From Sulfuricurvum sp. (GTDB taxonomy: Bacteria; Campylobacterota; Campylobacteria; Campylobacterales; Sulfurimonadaceae): a DNA stretch of 64,000 nt. The notes beneath the pieces were generated by a model, which saw only the letters and a list, made by a program, of their open reading frames with translations, made no database searches and had not been told where the DNA came from. Made by a program: the position numbers and the translations under genes. Shown in pieces: positions 16,320 through 25,286 of this stretch; within the stretch, counting starts at the first letter, position 1, and every line of letters starts with the position of its first letter. The stretch lies in the NCBI RefSeq assembly GCF_028681615.1, contig NZ_JAQUHV010000007.1, forward strand, positions 21,260 through 85,259. Direction: 5' to 3'.

Positions 16320-17208
16320 CACGAAAAATACGAACAAATATATTATTTTGATGATTATCGCGATGCTCTTTTGGGGGTTTGCTTGGACGGCGGGCAAGGT
16401 TGCGGCGGAACACTCCAATGCTCAGGTCGCCGCTTTTTGGCGCTATGCGATCTCATTTATTACGATACTTCCGGTGATCTGGTATCTCAAAACGCCGCTG
16501 AAAACAGATCGGGTCGGTTATATGTACATGGTTGCGGCGGGTGTGTTGACATCTTTGTTTAACTATCTTTTTTTTGCCGGACTTTCACACGGTCAGGCGG
16601 GATACGGTGGTACAATGGTCACGTCGCTCGCTCCGATCATTACCTATATCCTTTCTATCTTGTTTTTAGGGATAACCGTTTCGTTTCGACAGTTAGGGGC
16701 TCTGTTCATCGGGATTTTGGGAGCGCTGATTTTATTGCGTGTCCCTCTGGACGGATTTGCATTTTTAAATGTCGAGAGCTCGTATTTCCTCGGATGTGCC
16801 ATAGTGTGGGCATTGGTCACGGTGATCGCCCAAAAAGCGTCTAAACGGGCTCATCTGATGTTTCATACGGTGGTCGTATTCGGTATTACCGCATTTATCA
16901 ATATGCTTTTTGCCCTGCCGCACCATCCGTTCGATTTTGAGGCCTATGATGAGACGTTCTGGATCACGATTTTCTTGATAGGGCTGATCCCCGGGACGTT
17001 CAGTACTGCCCTTTATTTTGTCTCAGCGGGTAAAGTCGGAGCCCATCGGACGGGCGTGTACATGTTTATCGTCCCAGTTGGGGCAATCGTTTCGAGCTGG
17101 GTTGTGTATGGCGAGGCATTAGAGCTTTCGACGCTCATCGGGTGTTTGTTGGCGTTTGCGGCAGTCATTTTGTTTAATATGAAGAATTCCTCAAAAGCTT
17201 TGGAATAA
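16312..17208 (+). CDS. EamA/DMT-family permease
   Basis: This 298-residue permease has about ten membrane helices in two EamA domains. Its start overlaps the tetR stop by 8 bp, so it is co-translated with that regulator and is its probable efflux target. The substrate is unknown; regulation by a TetR repressor beside an AhpD-like gene suggests export of a reactive organic compound or its product. It is distinct in sequence from the EamA gene at 6.6-7.5 kb. Confidence 0.87.
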   Translation: MDNTKNTNKYIILMIIAMLFWGFAWTAGKVAAEHSNAQVAAFWRYAISFITILPVIWYLKTPLKTDRVGYMYMVAAGVLTSLFNYLFFAGLSHGQAGYGGTMVTSLAPIITYILSILFLGITVSFRQLGALFIGILGALILLRVPLDGFAFLNVESSYFLGCAIVWALVTVIAQKASKRAHLMFHTVVVFGITAFINMLFALPHHPFDFEAYDETFWITIFLIGLIPGTFSTALYFVSAGKVGAHRTGVYMFIVPVGAIVSSWVVYGEALELSTLIGCLLAFAAVILFNMKNSSKALE

Positions 17209-17214
17209 GAGAAA

Positions 17215-17682
17215 ATGACCCCGGCTATAAATATCGCAAAAAAAGCGGGTATCGCTTATCAAATCCACTCCTATACCCATGATCCCTTATGTGAGTCCTA
17301 CGGTACGGAAGCCTCGGAAAAATTGGGGATTCCCGCTGAGCGGGTCTTTAAAACTCTGGTCGTTCTCATCGATTCCAAAGTGATGGCGGTTGCAGTGATC
17401 CCCGTTTCATCCATGCTCTCGATGAAGCAGATCGCCAAAGCTGCTGGGGGTAAAAAAGCGGAAATGGCTGCGGGAGCCGATGTCGAACGCTCTACGGGCT
17501 ATATTTTAGGCGGAGTCAGCCCGTTGGGGCAAAAAAAGCGGCTCAAAACGTTTATCGATGCGTCGGCGGAAAATTTTGCGAGTATCTATGTCAGTGCAGG
17601 GCGCAGAGGGTTAGAAATCGATCTAAACCCGAATGACCTTCGGACTCTGAGCAACGGAATGTTCGCGTCATTATGCGGGTAG
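17215..17682 (+). CDS. ybaK: YbaK-type Cys-tRNA(Pro)/Cys-tRNA(Cys) deacylase
   Basis: A 155-residue single-domain editing protein. Family motifs are HDPLCESYGTEASEKLGIP, the conserved Lys in AERVFKTLVV, and GGVSPLGQKKRLKTFID. It hydrolyses mischarged Cys-tRNA(Pro) in trans. It starts 6 bp after the EamA stop with AAGAGAAA before the ATG and is probably the third gene of the tetR unit, although its function is unrelated. Confidence 0.9.
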   Translation: MTPAINIAKKAGIAYQIHSYTHDPLCESYGTEASEKLGIPAERVFKTLVVLIDSKVMAVAVIPVSSMLSMKQIAKAAGGKKAEMAAGADVERSTGYILGGVSPLGQKKRLKTFIDASAENFASIYVSAGRRGLEIDLNPNDLRTLSNGMFASLCG

Positions 17683-17687
17683 GATAA

Positions 17688-18878
17688 TCAGTGTTTTTGT
17701 TCCGTTGAATTGACAACCAATGAGCGATTGAACGTGTAGGTAAAGGTTGACCCTTTTAAATAGGTGGATTGGATATCCAGGGTAATGTCGCTTTTGTCGA
17801 TGATGGATTTGACGATATTCATGCCGATACCGAATCCCGTTTTATGTTCATGCTCGCGGTAATAGGGATTGGTGATTTTCTCGGGATGTTTAATCCCTTG
17901 CCCGTAGTCTTGGACGACAAGGCTGATTCCGCCGTTTTCATTTTTGTGGATGTAGACGTCGATCTTGCCGTTTTTATGCGAAAACTTGATCGCGTTGGAG
18001 AGGGTATTGTCGACGATCCGCTGAAGTTTCGTCGGGTTAAAGCGGATGTGTGTCCGTGTATCGGCATGCAGGGATAATGTGATGTTGTTGAGCTGGCAGA
18101 TCAGTTCAAAATACTCAACACGCTCTTTGACGAACGCTTCAAAATCGATCAACTCGTCTTTATACTCAATACGGTTTTGTTTGATGAGGTAATCCATATC
18201 ATTGTAGATGGTTGCCAGTGATTTGGTTGCGGATTTGATGCGGCTGAGGTATTTGTTGGACTCGTAGATGCTATTAAAGAGGTCCACGTTGACATTGATG
18301 ATGCTCAGCGGCGTATTCATCTCATGCATCGATTCTTTGATGAACTCATCGAGTTTCTCATTGACACGTTTGAACGGTACGGAGAAGCTGTTTAAAAAAT
18401 AAAACGATAGCAGGAGGATCAATACGAGGATGCCGAATGCGATGATGCTGGCTTCAAGAAAAATATCGGTGTAGGAGATCGTCGTTTCGGTAATGAGATA
18501 GTCGGCAAAAAAATATTTTTGGGGCGGGAGAGCCGTGATGAGAAACCGGCTCAGCCCTTCGCTGTGATACCCCGGCATAAAAGAGGGCAAAGGTTCTTTG
18601 ATTTGGGAGTAGATCGTGGAAAATGTATTGGAGTAGAGGCCGGATTGATAGGAATTGAATTTCGGAAACTCGAACGTACCGTCGGGATTATTGCCGAAAG
18701 AATCCATAGCATTGATGATATGCGATTGGATCGATTTGAGCTCGACTTCGGTGCGTACTTCCTGCATATTGATTTTATGCTTGACATAAAAATACAAGGG
18801 TGCCAGCAATATGACAGAGACGATACACGTATAGATCAAGCTATAACGGCGAACGAATTTTTTTTCATCGACAATCAA
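17688..18878 (-). CDS. membrane sensor histidine kinase
   Basis: A 396-residue kinase with TM1 (about 13-32), a periplasmic loop of about 100 residues, TM2 (about 138-162), a HisKA region with the phospho-acceptor in SMHEMNTPL, and a HATPase with N box (DNTLSNAIKFSHKNGK) and G boxes (DYGQGI, GFGIGMNI). No HAMP domain is evident. The start is TTG at 18878, 8 bp after AGGAT and overlapping the response regulator end by 14 bp. It is the last gene of a porin - DsrE - Cache - RR - HK operon. Confidence 0.9.
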   Translation of the reverse strand: MIVDEKKFVRRYSLIYTCIVSVILLAPLYFYVKHKINMQEVRTEVELKSIQSHIINAMDSFGNNPDGTFEFPKFNSYQSGLYSNTFSTIYSQIKEPLPSFMPGYHSEGLSRFLITALPPQKYFFADYLITETTISYTDIFLEASIIAFGILVLILLLSFYFLNSFSVPFKRVNEKLDEFIKESMHEMNTPLSIINVNVDLFNSIYESNKYLSRIKSATKSLATIYNDMDYLIKQNRIEYKDELIDFEAFVKERVEYFELICQLNNITLSLHADTRTHIRFNPTKLQRIVDNTLSNAIKFSHKNGKIDVYIHKNENGGISLVVQDYGQGIKHPEKITNPYYREHEHKTGFGIGMNIVKSIIDKSDITLDIQSTYLKGSTFTYTFNRSLVVNSTEQKH

Positions 18879-19527
18879 GACGATATCCTAACCCATAGAT
18901 ATTTTTAATCAGATTTTTCGGGAGTTTTCTCCGCAGATTATTGATTTGAACCCGCGCATTTGCCGCATCGACATTGTTTTCCCAGATTTTTTCATAAAGC
19001 ATTTCCAAGGTGAGAACCCGATTTCGATTCATGAGGAAAAGATTTAGAATTTCGCTTTCGGTTTTACTGAGCGAAACCGGTACGCCATTGCACGTAAGCT
19101 CATAGGTCGTGACGTTGTAGCGGTAATCATCGGGAAGTATGAGAAACTCTTCTTGGGTTTTAAAGCAGTTGGATTTGAGAGCATGCCGTACCCGAAGCAT
19201 GAGTTCGGTCAGATCGAACGGCTTTTTGATGTAATCGCAGCATCCGTGTGCGTATCCCTGGATGAGAGCGTCGGCACTGGACATCGACGTGACGAAAATC
19301 GTCGGGATGTTTTTGTTCTCGTCCGCCAATGCTTTTCGCAGCGAAAAACCGTTGAATTCGCCGGGAATGTTAACATCCAGCAGCAGAAGATCGTAATCAA
19401 CGGAAAAAATAGCATCGTATGCGTCTTCACTGTTTTCAAAACTGTCGACGTTATAGTTCTGTGCACTCAAAAATTCCTCGATGCTGTCTTTTAAAATAAC
19501 ATCATCTTCGAGTAAAAGCAATCTCAT
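18865..19527 (-). CDS. OmpR-family response regulator
   Basis: A 220-residue two-domain regulator. The receiver (1-115) has the phosphorylation site in LLLLDVNIPG and conserved Thr/Lys (FVTSMS, KKPF). The C-terminal winged helix (about 125-218) ends with the typical NNLRRKLPKNLIKNIYGLGYRL. It overlaps the Cache-domain gene by 4 bp (ATGA) and the kinase gene by 14 bp, so all three are translationally coupled. The likely target is its own operon, including the porin gene. Confidence 0.93.
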   Translation of the reverse strand: MRLLLLEDDVILKDSIEEFLSAQNYNVDSFENSEDAYDAIFSVDYDLLLLDVNIPGEFNGFSLRKALADENKNIPTIFVTSMSSADALIQGYAHGCCDYIKKPFDLTELMLRVRHALKSNCFKTQEEFLILPDDYRYNVTTYELTCNGVPVSLSKTESEILNLFLMNRNRVLTLEMLYEKIWENNVDAANARVQINNLRRKLPKNLIKNIYGLGYRLDCR

Positions 19528-20615
19528 TTTATGTGTCCTCTGGATTTCTGGTTGGAGTTCGTATCGAGTAGAAGTGAGATGAGTTCATCTTTGCTGTAGT
19601 GCCCAAGATCGGTTCGCAGTCTCTCTTCAAGAGCGGTTTTGTCCTCGGGATGGACACACTTTTTAAGAGAAAGGAGCTCTGCAGCCGTATAGTTGTTCCA
19701 TAGGTTTGCAGAAGGATCGTGATTGATAACCGAGAGGTATAAATCTTTTCTCGAATAGGTCAAAAAGGTGTCCAGTTCCTCTTCAAAAGCATTGAAAAGT
19801 TTCATCTTTTTCTTGGAGAGAACCAGTACGAACGAACCGATATTTTGACCGTCGGCATTGAGAATTGATCGTGAAAAGTAAACATAATTATCTCCCTCAT
19901 GTACGCCGTTTGTCAGTAAATCGGTTAAACCGGCGCGTTTGAGATAGGAGATGTGGTGAATGTTCGCATCGTCGTTTGCGACGATCATGTTTTCAATACG
20001 GGGGTTGTTTTTGAGTAAAACGGCCTGATCTTTGTATTTGTCATCCATCAAGACCAAAAGATCGATATCGTAGTTGGCAAAATAGTTTTTCATCGCATCG
20101 AGCTTTTGGATCACTTCGATGAACCCGATGAGATGTTTTTCTTTGATTACCGGGATCGATGCGATCAATACAAGACGTCTCGCGGCTTCGAAGGAGAGGT
20201 GGGGCTTATGCGTCAAAACAATATCCTCCAAATCCGGGCGATACGCTTTAATACTCAGGCCGGTACTGGTATTTTCCCAGTTTCGTGCGAGGATAATAAA
20301 ATCTTTGGTAACGATTTGGGCGTGGACTTTGGAACCGCTGAAGACCTCCAGTGTGGAGGTATATTGTTTGAGGATTTCGGTCGCTTTCTTGGAATTATTG
20401 GTTTCGATAGCCGTTTGCAGCGTCTCGTTTTGAGCCAATGCGAACGCGAAAGCAAAACTTTCCGCTTTCTCCTGTTCGATCTGTTTGTCCAGAAGGTTCA
20501 TCAGAACGATATCGATCCTGTTGACAAACTCCTGTTTCTTCTGCACATAAAAATAGACAATCATAGTGAGTAATATCAACAGTAATAATGTTAAATACTT
20601 TTGATAGAGTCGCAT
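19524..20615 (-). CDS. single-helix-anchored Cache-domain-like sensory protein without output domain
   Basis: This 363-residue protein has one N-terminal membrane helix (about 5-23), a coiled helix, and an extracytoplasmic region of about 300 residues resembling a double Cache domain (LEDIVLTHKPHLSFEAARRL and LIASIPVIKEKHLIGFIEV segments). No second membrane helix and no kinase, HAMP or methyl-accepting domain follow. It therefore cannot pass a signal inward by itself. Coupling by ATGA overlap to the response regulator suggests it binds a ligand and presents it to the neighbouring kinase. The assignment to Cache is by pattern, so moderate confidence. Confidence 0.72.
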   Translation of the reverse strand: MRLYQKYLTLLLLILLTMIVYFYVQKKQEFVNRIDIVLMNLLDKQIEQEKAESFAFAFALAQNETLQTAIETNNSKKATEILKQYTSTLEVFSGSKVHAQIVTKDFIILARNWENTSTGLSIKAYRPDLEDIVLTHKPHLSFEAARRLVLIASIPVIKEKHLIGFIEVIQKLDAMKNYFANYDIDLLVLMDDKYKDQAVLLKNNPRIENMIVANDDANIHHISYLKRAGLTDLLTNGVHEGDNYVYFSRSILNADGQNIGSFVLVLSKKKMKLFNAFEEELDTFLTYSRKDLYLSVINHDPSANLWNNYTAAELLSLKKCVHPEDKTALEERLRTDLGHYSKDELISLLLDTNSNQKSRGHIK

Positions 20616-20677
20616 GCTAACCTTTGTCCATTATTATAATTTTTAAAAATAAAATAACGGACTGTTTCCTTGATTTT

Positions 20678-21172
20678 TTATCGTATTTTTATATAGGCAT
20701 AGCCGCTGCGCTGCAAATCGATGATTTTAACGATTCCGGCAGGTGTGGTTGTCGCAAAATCCTCGATCTGATTATCGGCTACATGGTTTTTATCCATCGT
20801 ATTTTTACACGCATAAATTTTAATCTTGTCGCCGCCATCAAGCTGAAGAGCTTTTAGACGTGAGCGTGTTCCGGCACCTGTAGGTCCACCCTGTGTGATG
20901 TAGGGCTTTTCTTCAAAGCCGGTATTGTTAAAGTCTTTCATGACATATTGTAGACACGGCCCGAGTGCTACGAGATCGATCTCATACTGTATGAAGTTTT
21001 TATTGTAATACTCAACCGCATTATTGATCGTGTTGAGCATCAGATGGATACGGTCCGCTTCGAGGAAATCGCATTGATAGACCACTTTGACGACATCATC
21101 ATCCTTTTCACTTGCGGCGAGAGGAAAAGCTGTCACGCTCAGTACGATAAAGAGAAAGTTTATTAGTTTCAT
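20678..21172 (-). CDS. periplasmic DsrE-family protein
   Basis: A 164-residue protein starting at ATG 21172, preceded by AAAGGATCAAACC; an extension to 21196 would overlap the porin end. It has a signal peptide (about 1-20) and a DsrE-like fold (KVVYQCDFLEADRIHLMLN, LVALGPCLQYVMKDF). Three cysteines could take part in sulfur or thiol chemistry. It lies between the porin and the Cache-sensor genes in one leftward operon. In sulfur-oxidising Campylobacterota a sulfur-compound role is plausible but unproven. Confidence 0.75.
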   Translation of the reverse strand: MKLINFLFIVLSVTAFPLAASEKDDDVVKVVYQCDFLEADRIHLMLNTINNAVEYYNKNFIQYEIDLVALGPCLQYVMKDFNNTGFEEKPYITQGGPTGAGTRSRLKALQLDGGDKIKIYACKNTMDKNHVADNQIEDFATTTPAGIVKIIDLQRSGYAYIKIR

Positions 21173-21185
21173 GGTTTGATCCTTT

Positions 21186-22553
21186 TTAAAAAGCATAGGT
21201 TACTTGGATTTCGGCACGGTTACCCATGTTGTCCAAAACAGTTTGTGCACTTGCATTGCCCGGCGCTTTGGCATCTCTGATAAGATAGTTGAAATCGATC
21301 CGGGTAGGACCGTTAAATCGGTACGATGCACCGAGTGTCGTCGTCGTAAAGTCGCGCTCGCCTTTGACATCATTGGTCAGACGGTTCAGGAAATCGTAAC
21401 GGCCGAAGACTTCGAATTTTTGCGGTATAAGTTCATATTGGAGATTGACATACCCGCCGTTGGCTTTATTTTCGTTTCCTGATGCAAATTGAAGCTCCCA
21501 ATCCTGTACCAGCGGGTTGGCGTCGACATCTTTGGCACCGACGTAGATCATCCCCTGCGCCATCATGTATTCGGCTTCAAATCTGAGCCCGTGGTTGTAG
21601 TAGGTCATCCCCAATCCATAACGTTTACGGTCGGCATCGATCAGTGTCGTAGCATTGGAAACAAACTTACGTTTTCCGTTTTGTCCCCATACATAAAATT
21701 TCATGGCATTGGTGTAAAACCCTTTACCGCCTCCGAAATTATTTTCGAGTGCCAAATACCCGTAATGGGTACCTTGAGTATCCGTATTCGAGTTTGAAAT
21801 TCCGGTTCCATTCCCGTACATATAAGCGTAACTAAAGGTCCATGAATTGACAAGCGGTATGGTGTCAAAAACCTCTGCACCTGTATCTCTGAATGCTCCG
21901 ACCGGATTGTCGACGGAAGTGGTCGTATAATGGAGGGTAGAAGCACCGCCGGCCGCTGCACCGGTTTGTGCCGCTGTAGCATTGGTTATACGTCGTTCAA
22001 GCAGTTGCTGATCGCTCATCGTTGTAAAATCGATATAAGGAGAGAAGTATACGGCTTCCATCCCTTCTTCACTTCCCGGATATTTGAATCTACCGACGCG
22101 AATTTTCGCATCCGGAATGTATTTGAGCGTTACCGAAGCATCGGTGAGATAGGTTGGGGTACTGTGGTTTGCCAGATTGTTAATACCGTTGTTCCCAAAA
22201 TCAGTCATAACAAAATAGTTGACCATGTTGTCATCATCCGCGATGCCCCGCACTGCCAGACGGGCTCTTGCGATATTAAATCCGGATTGATCTTCGAGGT
22301 TAGGCGTTAAAAGTGAAAAAGGGGTGGTTGTCTTCCCGCCGGATGAGGCAACCGTGCCGTAATCTTTGGCATAGTTAATCTGTGCAAAACCCCAGAGTTT
22401 AGGCGTTTTATTTCGATTAGGGACGATGACCCCCTGTGGAGCTACAGTCTCAGGTTCCGCACCTTGGAGCATCAACCAATCTGCCGCATTCAGCTCAACA
22501 CAAGAGCTGAACAATATCACACTTAACAGCGCTGATCTAGAAACACTTTTCAT
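21186..22553 (-). CDS. OprO/OprP-like outer membrane porin
   Basis: A 455-residue protein with a signal peptide (cleavage about residue 23, LNAAD), alternating beta-strand patterns and a C-terminal aromatic residue (IQVTYAF), all typical of trimeric porins of the phosphate-selective OprO/OprP family. It is the first gene of the operon with a DsrE protein and a three-part sensory system, so it is probably both a target of that regulation and an uptake route for the sensed anion. AAGGAAAACAT precedes the ATG. Confidence 0.88.
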   Translation of the reverse strand: MKSVSRSALLSVILFSSCVELNAADWLMLQGAEPETVAPQGVIVPNRNKTPKLWGFAQINYAKDYGTVASSGGKTTTPFSLLTPNLEDQSGFNIARARLAVRGIADDDNMVNYFVMTDFGNNGINNLANHSTPTYLTDASVTLKYIPDAKIRVGRFKYPGSEEGMEAVYFSPYIDFTTMSDQQLLERRITNATAAQTGAAAGGASTLHYTTTSVDNPVGAFRDTGAEVFDTIPLVNSWTFSYAYMYGNGTGISNSNTDTQGTHYGYLALENNFGGGKGFYTNAMKFYVWGQNGKRKFVSNATTLIDADRKRYGLGMTYYNHGLRFEAEYMMAQGMIYVGAKDVDANPLVQDWELQFASGNENKANGGYVNLQYELIPQKFEVFGRYDFLNRLTNDVKGERDFTTTTLGASYRFNGPTRIDFNYLIRDAKAPGNASAQTVLDNMGNRAEIQVTYAF

Positions 22554-22697
22554 ATGTTTTCCTTATATTAGATGGGAAAATTGTAAGGAAAGAACGAAAA
22601 GAAAATGAAAAGAGATTATAGACGAAAGAAATACTTAGGAGAATGTTTGCAATCTATAGAAAAAAAGGAGACAATATTATTTCAAACAGGAGTTAAT

Positions 22698-22986
22698 ATG
22701 TTTATTATCTCACTTACCTACATTGAAACCTCTAGAAGCGGTTGATGCTCTGCTCGATGAGCACGTTGCGTATCTCAAAGAGCAGTATGCTTTAGGAAAT
22801 TTTCTCGCATCGAGGTGCAAAGTTCCCCGAACCGGAGGGGTGATTTTGGTTCACGGAGCATCTAGCAAAGTGATTGAAGACATTCTTTCTCCTGATCCGT
22901 TCTATAGTCACGGTATGGTGGAGTATGAGATCACCGAGTTCTGTCCAACGATGACGAGTCATGAATTGTCATTTTTAAAAGAATAA
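22698..22986 (+). pseudogene. YciI-family protein, frameshifted near its N terminus
   Basis: A clear start (ATG 22698, preceded by CAGGAGTTAAT) encodes MFIISLTYI and then runs out of frame to a TGA at 22743. The rest of a normal YciI protein (KPLEAVDALLDEH ... PRTGGVILVHG ... DPFYSHGMVEYEITEF) continues in the next frame from about 22723. One extra base near 22723-22726 accounts for this. YciI proteins are small ferredoxin-like-fold putative hydrolases with a conserved His and Asp, both present (DEH). Either a recent inactivating insertion or a sequencing error. Confidence 0.8.
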
Positions 22987-23003
22987 ATATCAAAAGGAAA
23001 GTT

Positions 23004-23756
23004 ATGACAGCATCCAATTTTAGCCTCTCCGATTATCTCTTCCGTATCGGTTATGAGGGGGCTGTAAGTGCCGACGTCGCGACACTGACCCGATTGATGC
23101 AGCAACAGCTGCGAAGTATCCCGTTTGAAAATACCGAGGTTCAGGCAGGACGAATCCCGTCTATGGTTCCCGAAGATATCGTCGAAAAAGTGATCAATCG
23201 TCGGCGCGGCGGATACTGCTATGAAGTCAACGGCGTATTTTCGATGGCGCTCAGCGCTATCGGGTTCGAGTGGTATTTCGCGGGAGCACGTTCGATGCTC
23301 TATCCGACACGCCGTCCCAAAACGCACATGGTGCTCATCGTTCGCCTCAATGGACGCAATTATCTGTGCGACTGCGGATTCGGTGGGTACGCATTGCGCT
23401 CTCCGATGGAAATCCGAGAGGGTGAAGCGGTTCAGGACAGTGATAGCTATCGACTGGAACTGATCGATGGAGAATACGTTCTCGGTGCAATGGTGCAGGG
23501 GGAATGGCAGCGTTTATACGGTTTTGCCCTCCAGAATCAGGAATGGATCGAATTTACTCTGGCGAACTATTTTAATGCCACAAGTCCCGATACGGTATTT
23601 ACCCAAAAGAAGTTGGCGATCATGCAGACACCGAAAGGACGTAAAATCTTAGTAGACAACGAGCTGAAGCTGATCGAAAATGGGAAAATGGAAAAACTCG
23701 AGGTCGAGTATGAGAGTGCTTTAAAAGAGTATTTTAGTCTAACCCCATTTATGTAA
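23004..23756 (+). CDS. arylamine N-acetyltransferase
   Basis: A 250-residue NAT enzyme with the full catalytic triad visible: Cys72 (RRGGYCYEVN), His108 (KTHMVL) and Asp123 (LCDCGFGG). It transfers acetyl groups from acetyl-CoA to arylamines and hydrazines by a ping-pong mechanism. AAAGGAAAGTT precedes the ATG. It starts 17 bp after the broken YciI gene and is followed after 9 bp by a beta-lactamase gene, so these may be one rightward transcript of detoxification genes. Confidence 0.93.
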   Translation: MTASNFSLSDYLFRIGYEGAVSADVATLTRLMQQQLRSIPFENTEVQAGRIPSMVPEDIVEKVINRRRGGYCYEVNGVFSMALSAIGFEWYFAGARSMLYPTRRPKTHMVLIVRLNGRNYLCDCGFGGYALRSPMEIREGEAVQDSDSYRLELIDGEYVLGAMVQGEWQRLYGFALQNQEWIEFTLANYFNATSPDTVFTQKKLAIMQTPKGRKILVDNELKLIENGKMEKLEVEYESALKEYFSLTPFM

Positions 23757-23765
23757 AGAATAAGT

Positions 23766-24485
23766 ATGAGATTGTTGTTTTGGCTTTTGATGACATTGCC
23801 TTTATTGGCTGCTGAACCTGACTTCGGCAAGTTTGACGGTACTGCAGTCATCATAGATTTGAATACTTCAGCAAAAACGATCTATGGAAAACATGCTGAT
23901 GAGAGGGTCAACCCCTGCTCGACGTTTAAAATACTCAATTCCATGATCGCTCTCGATAGCGGTGTGGTGCGGGATGAAAACGAGACAATCAAATGGGATG
24001 GAGTTGTGCGGGGATATCCTGCGTGGAATCAAGATCATTCGATGAGATCGGCAATTTCGGTCTCGGTAGTATGGTTTTATCAAGAAATGGCTCGGCGTGT
24101 GGGAGCGGAGCGGATGGCTCGGATGGTTGCTCAGGCACATTATGGAAATGAGGATACGTCTCGTACACTTACTGATTTTTGGTTGGGTGGAGGGAGCCTT
24201 TTGATCTCTCCGGTTGAAGAAGCAATGTTTGTAAAAGCACTCGTGGAAGAAAAACTCCCCTTTTCCAAACGCTCTATGAAAACGGCGAAAGAGATCATTA
24301 CTTTGCAAAAAGACGAACAGTCTATTTTGGCGGGTAAAACGGGAAGCTGCAACGCAATAGGGTGGTTCGTCGGATTTATCGAAAAAGACGATGAGTCACA
24401 GGTTTTCGCATTTCAGATCAGAGGCGAGGGTGCCAACGGTGCGGAAGCAAAAAAAATCGCGCTTGAGTATCTCAAAAATCAATGA
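23766..24485 (+). CDS. class D (OXA-type) beta-lactamase
   Basis: A 239-residue exported enzyme with signal peptide (about 1-16) and all class D motifs: Ser52-x-x-Lys55 (STFK), Ser100-x-Val102 (SVV), Tyr126-Gly-Asn (YGN) and Lys191-Thr-Gly (KTG). These residues support an active serine beta-lactamase, expected in the periplasm. Codon use and GC look like the neighbours and no mobile element is adjacent, so it appears to be an intrinsic chromosomal gene. It lies 9 bp downstream of the acetyltransferase gene with a weak ribosome site. Confidence 0.92.
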   Translation: MRLLFWLLMTLPLLAAEPDFGKFDGTAVIIDLNTSAKTIYGKHADERVNPCSTFKILNSMIALDSGVVRDENETIKWDGVVRGYPAWNQDHSMRSAISVSVVWFYQEMARRVGAERMARMVAQAHYGNEDTSRTLTDFWLGGGSLLISPVEEAMFVKALVEEKLPFSKRSMKTAKEIITLQKDEQSILAGKTGSCNAIGWFVGFIEKDDESQVFAFQIRGEGANGAEAKKIALEYLKNQ

Positions 24486-24496
24486 GAGGATGATCC

Positions 24497-25114
24497 ATGA
24501 ATTTGCAAAAACTCAAAGAAGCCGAGGTCGATTTTTTCGCCTTTTATCCCAAAGGGTTTGAGGACGAGGGGCTGTTGCCGATCATCAAACGGCACAATAC
24601 CGAGGGGATCGGCAAGAGCATGCGAGAACTATTTGCTCCGGAGCGTTTTTCGCGTACCGAAGAGATTTGTGAAAGTTTCGCCAAGATCGTCTCTAAATCC
24701 TCTTTGATCTCGCTTTTTGAAAAACCGAAAGTCAGAGATATGGTAAAACAGATGAGTATGGAACAGCAGGATATGCTGGCTATAGGGCTGTATGAACTTT
24801 TACATGCCAACCAAGAAAAAGGGTTTGGCATCCTCGTCGATATACTCAGCATCTACAAGCTCGCAAAATGGTCGATTGTGACATTAATCCCGTATTACTA
24901 TGCGAGAGATAAAGCGTTTTTTATCAAACCGACTACGACGAAAGATATCATCAAATTTTTCGATCTTGAGGGATTGGTGTACAAACCCCGTCCGACGTAC
25001 GAGTTTTATACAAAATATACAAAGATGCTCGAAGAGATGAAATCGCACGTATCACCTTTGATCGGTGAGGACAATGCCGGATTTACCGGATTTTTGATGA
25101 TGACGATGAAATAA
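24497..25114 (+). CDS. hypothetical cytosolic protein, 205 aa
   Basis: The product is a soluble helical protein with no signal peptide and one modestly hydrophobic stretch (about 125-140, KWSIVTLIPYYYA). I do not recognise a family. AGAGGATGATCC precedes the ATG, and the gene starts 11 bp after the beta-lactamase stop, so it belongs to the same rightward transcript. No catalytic motif is visible. Confidence 0.65.
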   Translation: MNLQKLKEAEVDFFAFYPKGFEDEGLLPIIKRHNTEGIGKSMRELFAPERFSRTEEICESFAKIVSKSSLISLFEKPKVRDMVKQMSMEQQDMLAIGLYELLHANQEKGFGILVDILSIYKLAKWSIVTLIPYYYARDKAFFIKPTTTKDIIKFFDLEGLVYKPRPTYEFYTKYTKMLEEMKSHVSPLIGEDNAGFTGFLMMTMK

Positions 25115-25130
25115 AAAGATTTATTGTCAA

Positions 25131-25151
25131 ATTGTAACTCAGTGTTACAAT
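25131..25151. promoter_or_regulatory. palindrome ATTGTAAC-N5-GTTACAAT
   Basis: A perfect 8-bp inverted repeat around TCAGT lies 16 bp after the stop of the preceding gene and 135 bp before the PAS-GGDEF start. No U-run follows, so it is not a standard terminator. The symmetry resembles CRP/FNR-family sites (GTAAC/GTTAC half-sites), so it may be an operator for the downstream gene. The following 130 bp is very AT-rich and holds several possible -10 boxes. Confidence 0.45.
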
Positions 25152-25286
25152 AATTAAATATATATTTACATATTTACACATAGATTTTATTTTTTTTGAT
25201 AGAATATTTTATATTAATACCTTTTGTTTTGTATTATTACTTATTATGTGCTATTCATTGAGAAAGAGTAGTGAAGGAGTTGCGGG

